From positions 26,520 through 40,679 of the forward strand of contig DJYX01000290.1 of the NCBI GenBank assembly GCA_002450295.1: DNA of 14,160 nt. Direction: 5' to 3'. This document shows, piece after piece, positions 1 to 9,276 of this stretch. The notes beneath the pieces are model-generated. The model was not told the DNA's origin. It ran no database searches and was given only the letters and a program-made list of their open reading frames with translations. The position numbers were made by a program, and so were the translations under genes. Within the stretch, counting starts at the first letter, position 1; each line of letters starts with the position of its first letter. This DNA comes from Deltaproteobacteria bacterium UBA6967 (GTDB lineage: Bacteria > SAR324 > NAC60-12).

Positions 1-63
1 CTGTCTCTGAAGAAATCTGAGCCGACCTGGTTCATCCGGTAATCGTAATCCCAACCCCCATCC

Positions 64-68
64 GGAGG
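64..68 (+). promoter_or_regulatory. Shine-Dalgarno of rpoC
   Basis: GGAGG lies 4 nt before the ATG at 73. It fixes the rpoC start and suggests strong initiation. Bases 1-63 hold no recognisable gene. They could include the last codons of rpoB (a frame ending VSEEI before TGA at 18-20, or another ending at TAA 40-42), but they are too short to identify. Confidence 0.8.
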
Positions 69-72
69 CAGA

Positions 73-3000
73 ATGGCGTTTGGTAATATGTTTGAAATCG
101 CGGAAGATCCCAAAAATTATTCCGCAGTCCGCATCAAGATTGCGACCAGTGAAGATGTTATTTCCTGGTCCTTTGGTGAAGTGAAGACCTCAGAGACTAT
201 CAATTACCGGACCTTCAAGCCGGAGCGTGATGGTTTGTTCTGTGGCAAGATTTTCGGTCCAATCCACGACTACGAGTGCATCTGCGGCAAGTACAAGCGG
301 ATGAAACACCGCGGTATTACCTGTGAAAAATGTGGAGTCGAGGTGATCGAGTCCAAGGTTCGCCGGGAGCGCATGGGCCACATCAAGCTGGCCACTCCTG
401 TGTCTCACGTCTGGTTCCTCAAGGGTGTTCCCAGTCGAATTGCCACCTTGCTGGAAATGACACTAAGAGACTTGGAGCGAGTCCTCTACTTTGACGCTTA
501 CATTGTCATGGATCCGGGTGGTTCAGAGATCGAGAAATTAAGCATCGTTGAAGAAGAACAAGCGATTGAACTGAAGGATAAATTCCCAGAGTTGGAACTG
601 GGAATGGGTGCAGAGTCTGTACGCATGTTGATGCGTGAAATGGATCTCGAGGAGTTGGACAATCAACTGCGCGAGGAACTCCGCTCCGTAAACTCGGAGA
701 CACGCCGCAAGCGCATTGCCAAGCGGCTGAATATCGTGAGTTCGCTACTGCATTCCGGTAACTCTGTGGATGCGATGATCGTTGATACTCTGCCGGTTCT
801 TCCTCCAGAATTGCGACCGTTGGTGCCACTGGAAGGTGGGCGGTTTGCGACAAGCGACCTCAACGATCTTTATCGTCGAGTGATTCATAGAAATAATCGC
901 TTGAAGCGTCTGATCGAACTGCGTGCACCGAGCATTATCGTCAAAAATGAGAAGCGGATGCTTCAGGAATCAGTCGATGCGCTCTTTGACAATGGTCGTC
1001 GAGGGCGTCCGATGGTTGGTTCCAACAAGCGCCCATTGAAATCCTTGAGTGACATGCTCAAGGGCAAGCAGGGCCGTTTCCGCCAGAACCTGCTTGGTAA
1101 GCGTGTTGACTACTCGGGCCGAACCGTAATTGTCGTAGGACCGACCTTGAAGCTACACCAGTGTGGCCTGCCCAAGGTGATGGCGCGAGAGCTGTTTAAA
1201 CCATTTATTTTCCACAAGCTGATCGACTATCAGGAAATTCACACGATCAAGATGGCCAAGAAGAAGCTTGAGGAGAACAGCCCTCGAGTTTGGGCCATTC
1301 TGGAAGAAGCAGTCCGTGAGCATCCGGTACTGCTCAACCGTGCACCTACTCTCCACCGTTTGGGGATTCAGGCCTTCGAACCAGTACTGATTGAAGGCAA
1401 GGCGATTCAACTGCACCCGTTAGTCTGTACGGCATTCAACGCAGACTTTGACGGAGACCAGATGGCGGTACACGTCCCACTTTCTGTGGAAGCACAGTTG
1501 GAAGCCAAAATCCTGATGATGTCCACTAACAATGTCCTCTCTCCTTCAAACGGCAAACCATTGATGACACCAACGCAGGACATGGTGCTTGGGCTCTACT
1601 GGATTACACTTGAGACAGAAGGTGTCCGGGGAGAGAACAAGATTTTCTCAAATCGGCAGGAAGTGGTCACAGCTTATGATCATGGTAAAGTCGATCTGCA
1701 TGCCAAGATTCATGTGCGTCTGAATCCAGGTGAGGCTTTGGTAGAAACAACAGTTGGACGAGCCATCCTCTCATTGATTGTGCCAGAAGAAGTTCCCTAT
1801 TCTGCGATCAATCGGCAACTGAAGAAGAAGCAAATGGCCGAGTTAATTGACACGGCATATCGCACGGCTGGGAACATCAAGACTGTGCGTATGTTGGACG
1901 AAATGAAGAACTTGGGCTATCGCTTTGCGACCCGAGCCGGTTTCTCAATCAGCATGATGGACATGGTGATTCCTGAGGAAAAGCAGGATTTGCTCTCCCG
2001 TGCCCAATTGGAGATTAACCGAATCAATACTGAGTATCAGGAAGGGGCGATCACTGATGGTGAACGCTACAATCAGGTCATCGACGTCTGGGCCAAGACG
2101 ACAGAAAAGATCGCTGAGAAGATGCTAGGTGGTCTCTCCAAAGGAATGGTCGACGCAGAGGATCAGACCGAGAAGGTCAACTCCATTTTCATGATGGCAG
2201 ATTCAGGAGCCCGTGGTAGCAATCAGCAGATGAAACAGCTAGCGGGTATGCGTGGATTGATGGCGAAGCCTTCGGGTGAGATTATCGAGACACCGATCCT
2301 CGCAAACTTCCGGGAAGGCCTGAACGTCTTGGAATACTTCATCTCCACCCACGGTGCCCGCAAAGGATTGGCAGATACGGCCCTGAAGACAGCGAACTCA
2401 GGTTATTTGACCAGACGACTAGTGGACGTGGCACAGGATACAGTCATCACCCAGCATGATTGTGGTACGTTGGATGGAATTGATATGACGGCCTTGATTG
2501 AGTCCGGTGAGATCATCGAAGGGCTCGGAGATCGTGTGCTTGGTCGTGTAGCCCTAGAAGACGTGATTGATCCGCTGGATGAGAACAACGTGATTGTCGA
2601 AGCCGGACAGGAACTCACGGAAGCTGAAGTCATGCTGATCGAAGAGGCCGGTATTGAAAAGGTTCGTGTACGTTCAATTCTAACCTGTATTGCCGATCAC
2701 GGAGCTTGTCAGCTTTGCTATGGACGTGACTTGGCCCATGGTCATTTGGTCAACATGGGTGAATCTGTTGGTGTAATTGCTGCTCAAAGTATCGGTGAGC
2801 CAGGTACACAGTTGACAATGCGGACTTTCCACATTGGTGGAACTGCGAGCCGACGAGCAGAGCAGAACACTTGGGATGCACGCTTCAGCGGGATTCTTCG
2901 TTTCGAGGATCTCAAGGAAGTACGTGACAGGGATAACAACCTGATCGTCCTTGGGCGACGTGGTGAAGCTGTTATCGTCGATCAGCATGGTCGGGAAAAA

Positions 3001-4179
3001 GAGCGACGCCCTTTGCCCCTAGGGGCAAAACTGCGCAAAACTGCTGGGGATGAGGTAGCTCAAGGTGATACCATTGCTGAGTGGGATCCCTTCTCGATTC
3101 CAATCATCACGGATGTGAGTGGCTTCGTAAAATTTGTTGACCTGGAAGAAGGAGAGACCTTCAGGGAGCAGGTGGATGAAGTGACAAACCTATCCCGTCG
3201 GGTGGTTAAAGAATCACCCAATCACGAGAAACGTCCAAGAATTCTGATCATGGATGCTGATGGCAACACTGTGATGAGAGACAACGAGACACAAGCAGAA
3301 TTCTCCTTGCCCATCAAATCAGAATTGGCAGTAGAGCATGGACGTGAAGTCCATGCTGGAGAAACTCTTGCCAAGATTCCTCGTGAATTGGCGAAGAACA
3401 AAGACATCACCGGAGGACTACCACGAGTTGCCGAACTGTTCGAAGCGCGAGTCCCGAAGGATCAGGCGATCATCAGCGAGATTGATGGAATCGTAGAATA
3501 CGGTGCTGACATGAAGAAAAAGCAGCGCCTGGTCATTCGTCCGGAAGACAGCAAGGGCGAGGAGAAAGAGTATCTGGTTCCTCGAGGACGTCACGTCACC
3601 GTACATGTTGGCGAATTTGTGCGTGCTGGTGATCCATTGATCGATGGCTCACCGAACCCACACGATATTCTTGCGGTCAAGGGAACCAAGGCTCTGCAGA
3701 ATTACTTGGTGAACGAAGTACAACAAGTTTACCGACTGCAGGGGGTTACTATCAATGACAAGCACATTGAAGTAATCGTGCGCCAAATGCTGCGTCAGGT
3801 TTATGTTGAAGACCCAGGTGAGTCGACCTTCCTGATTGGAGAAATCATCTCAAAGAATGAATTCAACAAACAGAATCAGAAGTTGTTGGAAGAAGGACGA
3901 GCGCCTGCGCGTTCCAAGCCGATCCTCCAAGGGATCACCAAGGCGTCCTTGAGTACGGATTCCTTCATTTCAGCGGCATCTTTCCAAGAGACAACCAAAG
4001 TCCTGACAGATGCGGCACTCTCTGGGAAGCATGACCTCTTCCGTGGGCTCAAGGAGAACGTAATTCTTGGGCGATTGATCCCAGCGGGTACTGGCTACAA
4101 CATGTTCCGCAATATGGAATACGAAGTTGATGGCGAAATGGCTCAGACACCTCCAAAGGTTTCGGAGACTGCTCTTTAG
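73..4179 (+). CDS. rpoC: DNA-directed RNA polymerase subunit beta' (RpoC)
   Basis: This is the largest catalytic subunit of RNA polymerase, 1368 aa against 1407 in E. coli, and it appears complete. The N-terminal zinc site is C69, C71, C84 and C87. The magnesium-binding active-site motif NADFDGD is at residues 456-462, with aspartates D458, D460 and D462. The second zinc site is C797, C872, C879 and C882, with the same final spacing (7 and 3) as E. coli. The bridge-helix/trigger-loop region starts at [16 protein letters not shown] (about 900-915) and continues with MRTFHIGG. From about residue 925 to 1110 there is a long insertion in the trigger loop that resembles the proteobacterial SI3 domain. 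The conserved [17 protein letters not shown] follows it. The ATG at 73 has a strong GGAGG. rpoB presumably lies just upstream, outside the window. The next gene is tkt, not rpsL/rpsG. Confidence 0.98.
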   Translation: MAFGNMFEIAEDPKNYSAVRIKIATSEDVISWSFGEVKTSETINYRTFKPERDGLFCGKIFGPIHDYECICGKYKRMKHRGITCEKCGVEVIESKVRRERMGHIKLATPVSHVWFLKGVPSRIATLLEMTLRDLERVLYFDAYIVMDPGGSEIEKLSIVEEEQAIELKDKFPELELGMGAESVRMLMREMDLEELDNQLREELRSVNSETRRKRIAKRLNIVSSLLHSGNSVDAMIVDTLPVLPPELRPLVPLEGGRFATSDLNDLYRRVIHRNNRLKRLIELRAPSIIVKNEKRMLQESVDALFDNGRRGRPMVGSNKRPLKSLSDMLKGKQGRFRQNLLGKRVDYSGRTVIVVGPTLKLHQCGLPKVMARELFKPFIFHKLIDYQEIHTIKMAKKKLEENSPRVWAILEEAVREHPVLLNRAPTLHRLGIQAFEPVLIEGKAIQLHPLVCTAFNADFDGDQMAVHVPLSVEAQLEAKILMMSTNNVLSPSNGKPLMTPTQDMVLGLYWITLETEGVRGENKIFSNRQEVVTAYDHGKVDLHAKIHVRLNPGEALVETTVGRAILSLIVPEEVPYSAINRQLKKKQMAELIDTAYRTAGNIKTVRMLDEMKNLGYRFATRAGFSISMMDMVIPEEKQDLLSRAQLEINRINTEYQEGAITDGERYNQVIDVWAKTTEKIAEKMLGGLSKGMVDAEDQTEKVNSIFMMADSGARGSNQQMKQLAGMRGLMAKPSGEIIETPILANFREGLNVLEYFISTHGARKGLADTALKTANSGYLTRRLVDVAQDTVITQHDCGTLDGIDMTALIESGEIIEGLGDRVLGRVALEDVIDPLDENNVIVEAGQELTEAEVMLIEEAGIEKVRVRSILTCIADHGACQLCYGRDLAHGHLVNMGESVGVIAAQSIGEPGTQLTMRTFHIGGTASRRAEQNTWDARFSGILRFEDLKEVRDRDNNLIVLGRRGEAVIVDQHGREKERRPLPLGAKLRKTAGDEVAQGDTIAEWDPFSIPIITDVSGFVKFVDLEEGETFREQVDEVTNLSRRVVKESPNHEKRPRILIMDADGNTVMRDNETQAEFSLPIKSELAVEHGREVHAGETLAKIPRELAKNKDITGGLPRVAELFEARVPKDQAIISEIDGIVEYGADMKKKQRLVIRPEDSKGEEKEYLVPRGRHVTVHVGEFVRAGDPLIDGSPNPHDILAVKGTKALQNYLVNEVQQVYRLQGVTINDKHIEVIVRQMLRQVYVEDPGESTFLIGEIISKNEFNKQNQKLLEEGRAPARSKPILQGITKASLSTDSFISAASFQETTKVLTDAALSGKHDLFRGLKENVILGRLIPAGTGYNMFRNMEYEVDGEMAQTPPKVSETAL
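3012..3044. repeat. 18-bp perfect palindrome joined to a 10-bp tandem repeat inside rpoC
   Basis: TTTGCCCCTAGGGGCAAA at 3012-3029 is a perfect 18-bp palindrome. It overlaps two back-to-back copies of GCAAAACTGC (3025-3034 and 3035-3044). The stretch encodes part of the SI3-like insertion (residues [12 protein letters not shown]), which is a variable part of RpoC. No function is evident. It may reflect a small local duplication or a protein-binding site. Confidence 0.6.
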
Positions 4180-4183
4180 GCTT

Positions 4184-4206
4184 GATCAGGCCGAATAGGC
4201 CTGATC
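4184..4206 (+). terminator. Hairpin between rpoC and tkt, no U-tract
   Basis: GATCAGGCC (4184-4192) and GGCCTGATC (4198-4206) form a perfect 9-bp stem with a 5-nt loop, starting 4 nt after the rpoC stop. No run of T follows (CCTGACTTG), so it does not look like a standard intrinsic terminator. It could cap the 3' end of the rpoC message, pause polymerase, or act with Rho. Only 28 nt remain before the tkt start, and I see no convincing promoter there. Confidence 0.5.
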
Positions 4207-4234
4207 CCTGACTTGATTACACTGGAGACTCTGC

Positions 4235-6313
4235 ATGCAAGCCCAACTTCGGGAACAGTGCGCAAACACCATCCGGCTCTTGGCTGCAGATATGGTTCAG
4301 TTCGCCAACAGCGGTCACCCAGGCGCACCGATGGGCTTGGCGGATATTACCCTGGCGTTATGGACAGAGTTTCTGCGCTACAATCCTGATCAGCCAGACT
4401 GGGTGAATCGAGATCGGTTTGTCCTTTCTGCGGGTCATGCCTCGGCTTTGCTTTACGCAATGCTGCACTTGGCTGGCTATGATTTGCCAAAGGAGGAATT
4501 GAAGCGGTTTCGCCAGTGGGACAGTCGGACACCTGGACATCCAGAGTTTCGATTGACAGATGGTGTGGAATGCACAACGGGGCCACTGGGTGCAGGGTTC
4601 AGCAATGGAGTGGGGATGGCACTAGCTGCCAAGATGCATGCTGCCCGCTTCAACGATCAAGACTTCCCTCTTATCACAGCTAACATCTATGTCCTATGTA
4701 GCGATGGAGACCTGCAGGAAGGCGTGTCTGCAGAATCTGCTGCCTTGGCAGGACACCTGGGTCTGGGGAACCTGATTGCGATTTATGACAGCAATCAGAT
4801 TACCATCGCAGGAGATGCCCGCTTAGCAATGAGTGAAAACGTTGGACAGCGCTTTGAGGCCTATGGATGGCACGTTCAGTATTGCAATGGACACGATCAC
4901 GATCAAATTGTACAGGCTGTTGAAGCTGCGCGAGCTGAGGGGGGTAAGCCCTCTCTAATTATCGCTAAAACCACCATCGGCAAAGGCTCTCCAAACAAGC
5001 AAGGAACGTCCGATATTCATGGGTCACCACTGGGTGATGAAGAGTTGGCTGCTACAAGAGAGGCACTTGGCTGGGAGCATAGTGAACGCTTCCATGTGCC
5101 AGAAGAGGTTCGAGCAGTTTTCGCAAACCGAAAGGTGGAAAACATTGAAGAATACGAGCACTGGCAGGAGCTCTTCAGTCAGTGGCAATCCGCTCATCCA
5201 GAGAAAGCAAAAATCTGGAACCAACACTGGGAGCCTCCCTACGGCGAAGATCAATTACTCGAAGAATTGATTCCTGCCGTAGCTGACAAAGTAGATGCAA
5301 CAAGGTCACTTTCTGGGTTAGTGATTCAGCAGGCGGCCAAGTTGCTTCCTGGTCTGGTTGGAGGTTCTGCCGATCTTGAACCCAGCACCAAGACACTAAT
5401 CAAGAATGCCCAGAGCATTGTGCCAGCTTCCCTGGACAGTCAAGTGTTGCCCGATCCTTCCTTCTCTGGACGGAACATCCACTTTGGAATCCGTGAGCAC
5501 GCGATGGGTTCCATCGTCAATGGAATCTCCCTGTTTGGAGGATTTCAGGTTTTCGGTTCGACCTTTCTGGTTTTCTCTGACTACATGCGCCCTTCGCTGC
5601 GGCTGGCAGCTCTCTCCGGAATTTCTTCGATTTTTGTGTTTACTCATGACTCGTACGCAGTTGGTGAAGATGGACCAACGCATCAACCGATTGAGCATGC
5701 GTGGGCACTACGTTTGATTCCTGAGTTAGAAGTTTGGCGTCCATCAGATGCTCTGGAGACTGCTGCAGCATGGGCCTACGTGCTTGGGCGTGATCATGTG
5801 TTTACTCCTGCTGCAATCCTGCTGACTCGTCAAAAGACTGCAGTGTTGGAGCGGATGGAAGACTTTGATCCGCGAGATATGCTCCGTGGTGCCTACATTG
5901 TTCAGGATTTTTCTTATGAACTGGATGAGCAGGCAGCACACACTCTGAAAAATCCAGACTGTCCCGGTCTGGTTTTAATTTCGACAGGCTCTGAAGGGGG
6001 AGCAACCCAGCAACTGCGCTTGGAACTTCAGCAACTTGGAATCCCAACTCGCCATGTATCGATGCCCTGCATTGAGGCAATGGAATATGAGGATCCGAGC
6101 TTCCAAGACTACTTGTTTCCTGCAGATTCATTGGTGGTTTCGATCGAAGCTGGTAGTGAAGGACCGTGGCGCAAGTACGCAGACTATCTGCTGGGCTACA
6201 GCGATTTTGGTGCTTCTGCACCAGAGAAAGAGCTCCGCAAGCAGTTTGGCTTTGAGCCAGAACAACTTCGTGACACCCTGATCGAATGGCTAAAGGAAGA
6301 TGGTGTCATCTAA
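4235..6313 (+). CDS. tkt: Transketolase
   Basis: This thiamine-diphosphate enzyme moves two-carbon ketol units between sugar phosphates in the non-oxidative pentose phosphate pathway (and the Calvin cycle where present). It is 692 aa, slightly longer than E. coli TktA (663). The N-terminal ThDP domain has SGHPGAPMG with H28, then GPLGAGFSNG, and the GDG-type cofactor motif SDGDLQEG with D157 and D159. The middle domain has GSADLEPSTKT, FGIREHAMG with the presumed catalytic glutamate E421, and DSYAVGEDGPTHQP (472-485) with H483. The C-terminal domain ends in a normal FGFEPE-type tail. The ATG at 4235 has GGAG 7 nt upstream. The gene overlaps rpiA by 14 nt, so the two should be cotranscribed. 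Confidence 0.97.
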   Translation: MQAQLREQCANTIRLLAADMVQFANSGHPGAPMGLADITLALWTEFLRYNPDQPDWVNRDRFVLSAGHASALLYAMLHLAGYDLPKEELKRFRQWDSRTPGHPEFRLTDGVECTTGPLGAGFSNGVGMALAAKMHAARFNDQDFPLITANIYVLCSDGDLQEGVSAESAALAGHLGLGNLIAIYDSNQITIAGDARLAMSENVGQRFEAYGWHVQYCNGHDHDQIVQAVEAARAEGGKPSLIIAKTTIGKGSPNKQGTSDIHGSPLGDEELAATREALGWEHSERFHVPEEVRAVFANRKVENIEEYEHWQELFSQWQSAHPEKAKIWNQHWEPPYGEDQLLEELIPAVADKVDATRSLSGLVIQQAAKLLPGLVGGSADLEPSTKTLIKNAQSIVPASLDSQVLPDPSFSGRNIHFGIREHAMGSIVNGISLFGGFQVFGSTFLVFSDYMRPSLRLAALSGISSIFVFTHDSYAVGEDGPTHQPIEHAWALRLIPELEVWRPSDALETAAAWAYVLGRDHVFTPAAILLTRQKTAVLERMEDFDPRDMLRGAYIVQDFSYELDEQAAHTLKNPDCPGLVLISTGSEGGATQQLRLELQQLGIPTRHVSMPCIEAMEYEDPSFQDYLFPADSLVVSIEAGSEGPWRKYADYLLGYSDFGASAPEKELRKQFGFEPEQLRDTLIEWLKEDGVI

Positions 6314-6977
6314 CAACAAGCAGCGTGCAGCGGCAGCAGCGGCAGAACTGATCACCGATGGAATGATCCTTGGGTTGGGAACTGGAACGACAGCCAGCTA
6401 TCTGGTCCAGATTCTTGGTGAGCGAGTCCGCCAGGGCCTACGTATTCAGGGAGTGCCAACCTCTGAGGCAACACGACAACTTGCGATAGCGGAAGGTGTG
6501 CCGCTGACTACCCTCGAAGAGCAACCAGTACTTGACCTCTGCTTGGATGGGGCAGATGAGGTAGACCCAGATCTGAATCTAATCAAAGGAGGAGGTGGTG
6601 CCTTGCTCCGAGAGAAAATTGTTGCTTCAGCGGCTCGTCAACGCATCATCATGGTGGATGTCAGCAAGTGTGTAGACTGTCTTGGGGCTTTCCCTCTAGC
6701 AGTAGAGGTCATTCCTTTCGGTTGGGAAGTCACCAGGCGGCAATTAGAACAATTTGGAGGCGTTCCTACTCTGCGCCAACGAGAAGGAAAGCCTTTTGTC
6801 ACCGATCAAGGTCACTACATTATTGATTGCGCCCTATCACAAATAGAAGATGCTCCAAAGCTCAACCACCAACTGAATCAGTTGCCTGGAGTGGTCGAGA
6901 ACGGTCTTTTTGTAGACATGACAGACCGACTCATCATTGGTAGTCCTGACGGCATTACCGAAAAACATAAAAATTGA
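6300..6977 (+). CDS. rpiA: Ribose-5-phosphate isomerase A
   Basis: The enzyme interconverts ribose 5-phosphate and ribulose 5-phosphate and supplies pentose substrates for transketolase, encoded just upstream. It is 225 aa (E. coli RpiA is 219). Visible family motifs are the phosphate-binding GLGTGTTA (25-32), TSEAT (54-58), the catalytic DGADE (83-87), KGGGGALLREK (96-106) and the C-terminal VVENGLFVDM. D83, D86, K96 and E105 line up with E. coli D81, D84, K94 and E103. The first 14 nt overlap the end of tkt. AAAGGA at 6292-6297 is very close to the ATG at 6300, so the adjacent in-frame GTG at 6303 is a possible alternative start that would change only one residue. Confidence 0.96.
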   Translation: MVSSNNKQRAAAAAAELITDGMILGLGTGTTASYLVQILGERVRQGLRIQGVPTSEATRQLAIAEGVPLTTLEEQPVLDLCLDGADEVDPDLNLIKGGGGALLREKIVASAARQRIIMVDVSKCVDCLGAFPLAVEVIPFGWEVTRRQLEQFGGVPTLRQREGKPFVTDQGHYIIDCALSQIEDAPKLNHQLNQLPGVVENGLFVDMTDRLIIGSPDGITEKHKN

Positions 6978-6999
6978 TTCACCCCCTGTAAGTATCTAA

Positions 7000-8022
<1,023 letters not shown>

Positions 8023-8036
8023 TCTTCCTACCGCAC

Positions 8037-8058
8037 GGAGGCTGTTTGACTAGCCTCC
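8037..8058 (+). terminator. Hairpin downstream of gap
   Basis: GGAGGCT (8037-8043) pairs with AGCCTCC (8052-8058). A G-U pair can close it further, leaving a 6-nt loop. Only CTCTTC follows, not a clean U-run, so termination is probably partial if it occurs. Just 16 nt separate the hairpin from the next ATG at 8075. Confidence 0.5.
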
Positions 8059-8074
8059 CTCTTCACAAGCCAGC

Positions 8075-8920
8075 ATGGAATCCCAAGTGCCCAAGGTTGA
8101 ACTCAAAGAAATTGGACTGGACGTTGGTCTGGCAGTCGCTCGTCACTTCTACAAGACAGAGTACCTGCACTATGGTTTCTGGACACCTGAACTGAGTGTT
8201 GAACCGGCCAATGTGCTGCAGGCTCAGGAAAACTACGCCAACTTGTTGCTGGAGACGATCCCAAAGGGAGTCAAACGTATTTTGGATGTTGGCTGTGGTT
8301 CTGGGAAGTTTGCTCAAAAGATGATTGAGCACGGCTACGAGGTTGACTGTGTTTCGCCCAGTCCCTACCTGACGAACTATGCTCGAGGTTTGCTGGGTTC
8401 GGATGTGACGATCTTTGAATGCCGCTACGAAGATCTGAAAACGGATCGAAAGTATGATCTGGTCCTCTGCAGTGAGAGCTTCCAGTATCTCCACCTGGAA
8501 GCAGCATTAGAAGAAACACTGGCTCGCCTGAATCCGTCAGGACATCTGCTGATTTGTGATTTTTTCACGATTCCTACTGACACGAAGAGTCCGATCAGTG
8601 GGGGCCATCGATTAGAAAATTTCTATCAGGTGCTTGGTGGCTATCCTCTGCAAATCTTATTGGATCAAGACATCACCAAAGAGACTGCTCCTTCTCTGGA
8701 TCTGATGGATAGCCTGCTCCGTGAGGTTGTTCAACCAATCTGGAATGCTGTTGCCTACTATACCCGTAGCAATGCGGCCTGGTTGGCTTGGGGTGTTTCC
8801 ACACTCTACCGCAAGAAAATTGAGAAGATCCATCGCAAGTACTTCTCTGGAGGAACGAGTGGAGCCTCTTTCTCGAAGCACAAGTCCTATCGGTTGATAT
8901 TGCTGCAGAAGACTGAATGA
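8075..8920 (+). CDS. Class I SAM-dependent methyltransferase, substrate unknown
   Basis: This 281-aa protein has the Rossmann-type methyltransferase core. Motif I is ILDVGCGSGKF (69-79) for S-adenosylmethionine binding. An acidic residue follows the next strand (D91), YDLVLCSESFQYL (127-139) is the motif IV region, and a strand reads GHLLICDFF. The upstream segment HYGFWTPE (32-39) resembles the 'HYGYW' element that precedes the core in methyltransferases acting on lipids, sterols or quinone-like small molecules. That suggests a small-molecule rather than nucleic-acid substrate, but this is inference. The C-terminal part is rich in aromatic and basic residues (YRKKIEKIHRKYF) and could touch the membrane. 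The ATG at 8075 lacks a clear Shine-Dalgarno. It leads a six-gene run, overlapping the next gene by 4 nt (ATGA). Confidence 0.85.
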   Translation: MESQVPKVELKEIGLDVGLAVARHFYKTEYLHYGFWTPELSVEPANVLQAQENYANLLLETIPKGVKRILDVGCGSGKFAQKMIEHGYEVDCVSPSPYLTNYARGLLGSDVTIFECRYEDLKTDRKYDLVLCSESFQYLHLEAALEETLARLNPSGHLLICDFFTIPTDTKSPISGGHRLENFYQVLGGYPLQILLDQDITKETAPSLDLMDSLLREVVQPIWNAVAYYTRSNAAWLAWGVSTLYRKKIEKIHRKYFSGGTSGASFSKHKSYRLILLQKTE

Positions 8921-9252
8921 GCCAATCGGCGTACCTTCCTGGACCCTGGCAGCTCCACTATCACCATGATCGCCACTGCTTCCGGATTTGCACAAAGGAA
9001 GGAACGACCATCCTCGAACTGCCTGCCCAAGAAGATGAAGAGTGGCGAAACACGCTACACCTACTGGCTGCTGCACCAAAACTCTATGAAGCGCTGCGTG
9101 AACTACTTGCATCCCAGGAAGAAGCCCTGCTGAGGGATGAACTTGGCTGCGAGTGTGAACGCTGCAACCAGGCTCGCTATCATGCCTACCAAGCACTTGG
9201 AAACGCAGAAGGACGAGTTGCCCTAAAAGCCGGTGATCCTGGCAGTGTCTGA
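8917..9252 (+). CDS. Small Cys-rich protein of unknown function
   Basis: This 111-aa protein starts inside the stop of the methyltransferase gene (ATGA), which suggests translational coupling. I do not recognise a named family. Five cysteines stand out: C21 and C25 (CFRIC), then C78, C80 and C83 (CECERC), a possible metal site. The segment AAAPKLYEALRELL (51-64) resembles a helix common in small proteins of phages and plasmids, where an 'AAPxLxEAL' motif recurs. The first 35 residues read like a small beta sheet (WQLHYHHDRHCFRICTKEG). There is no signal peptide or membrane segment. Its TGA is followed, in the same frame and with no other stop, by the ATG of the DNA methyltransferase 24 nt later. 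Confidence 0.75.
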   Translation: MSQSAYLPGPWQLHYHHDRHCFRICTKEGTTILELPAQEDEEWRNTLHLLAAAPKLYEALRELLASQEEALLRDELGCECERCNQARYHAYQALGNAEGRVALKAGDPGSV

Positions 9253-9276
9253 ACAAGAACTCTTTCCCAAGATCCA

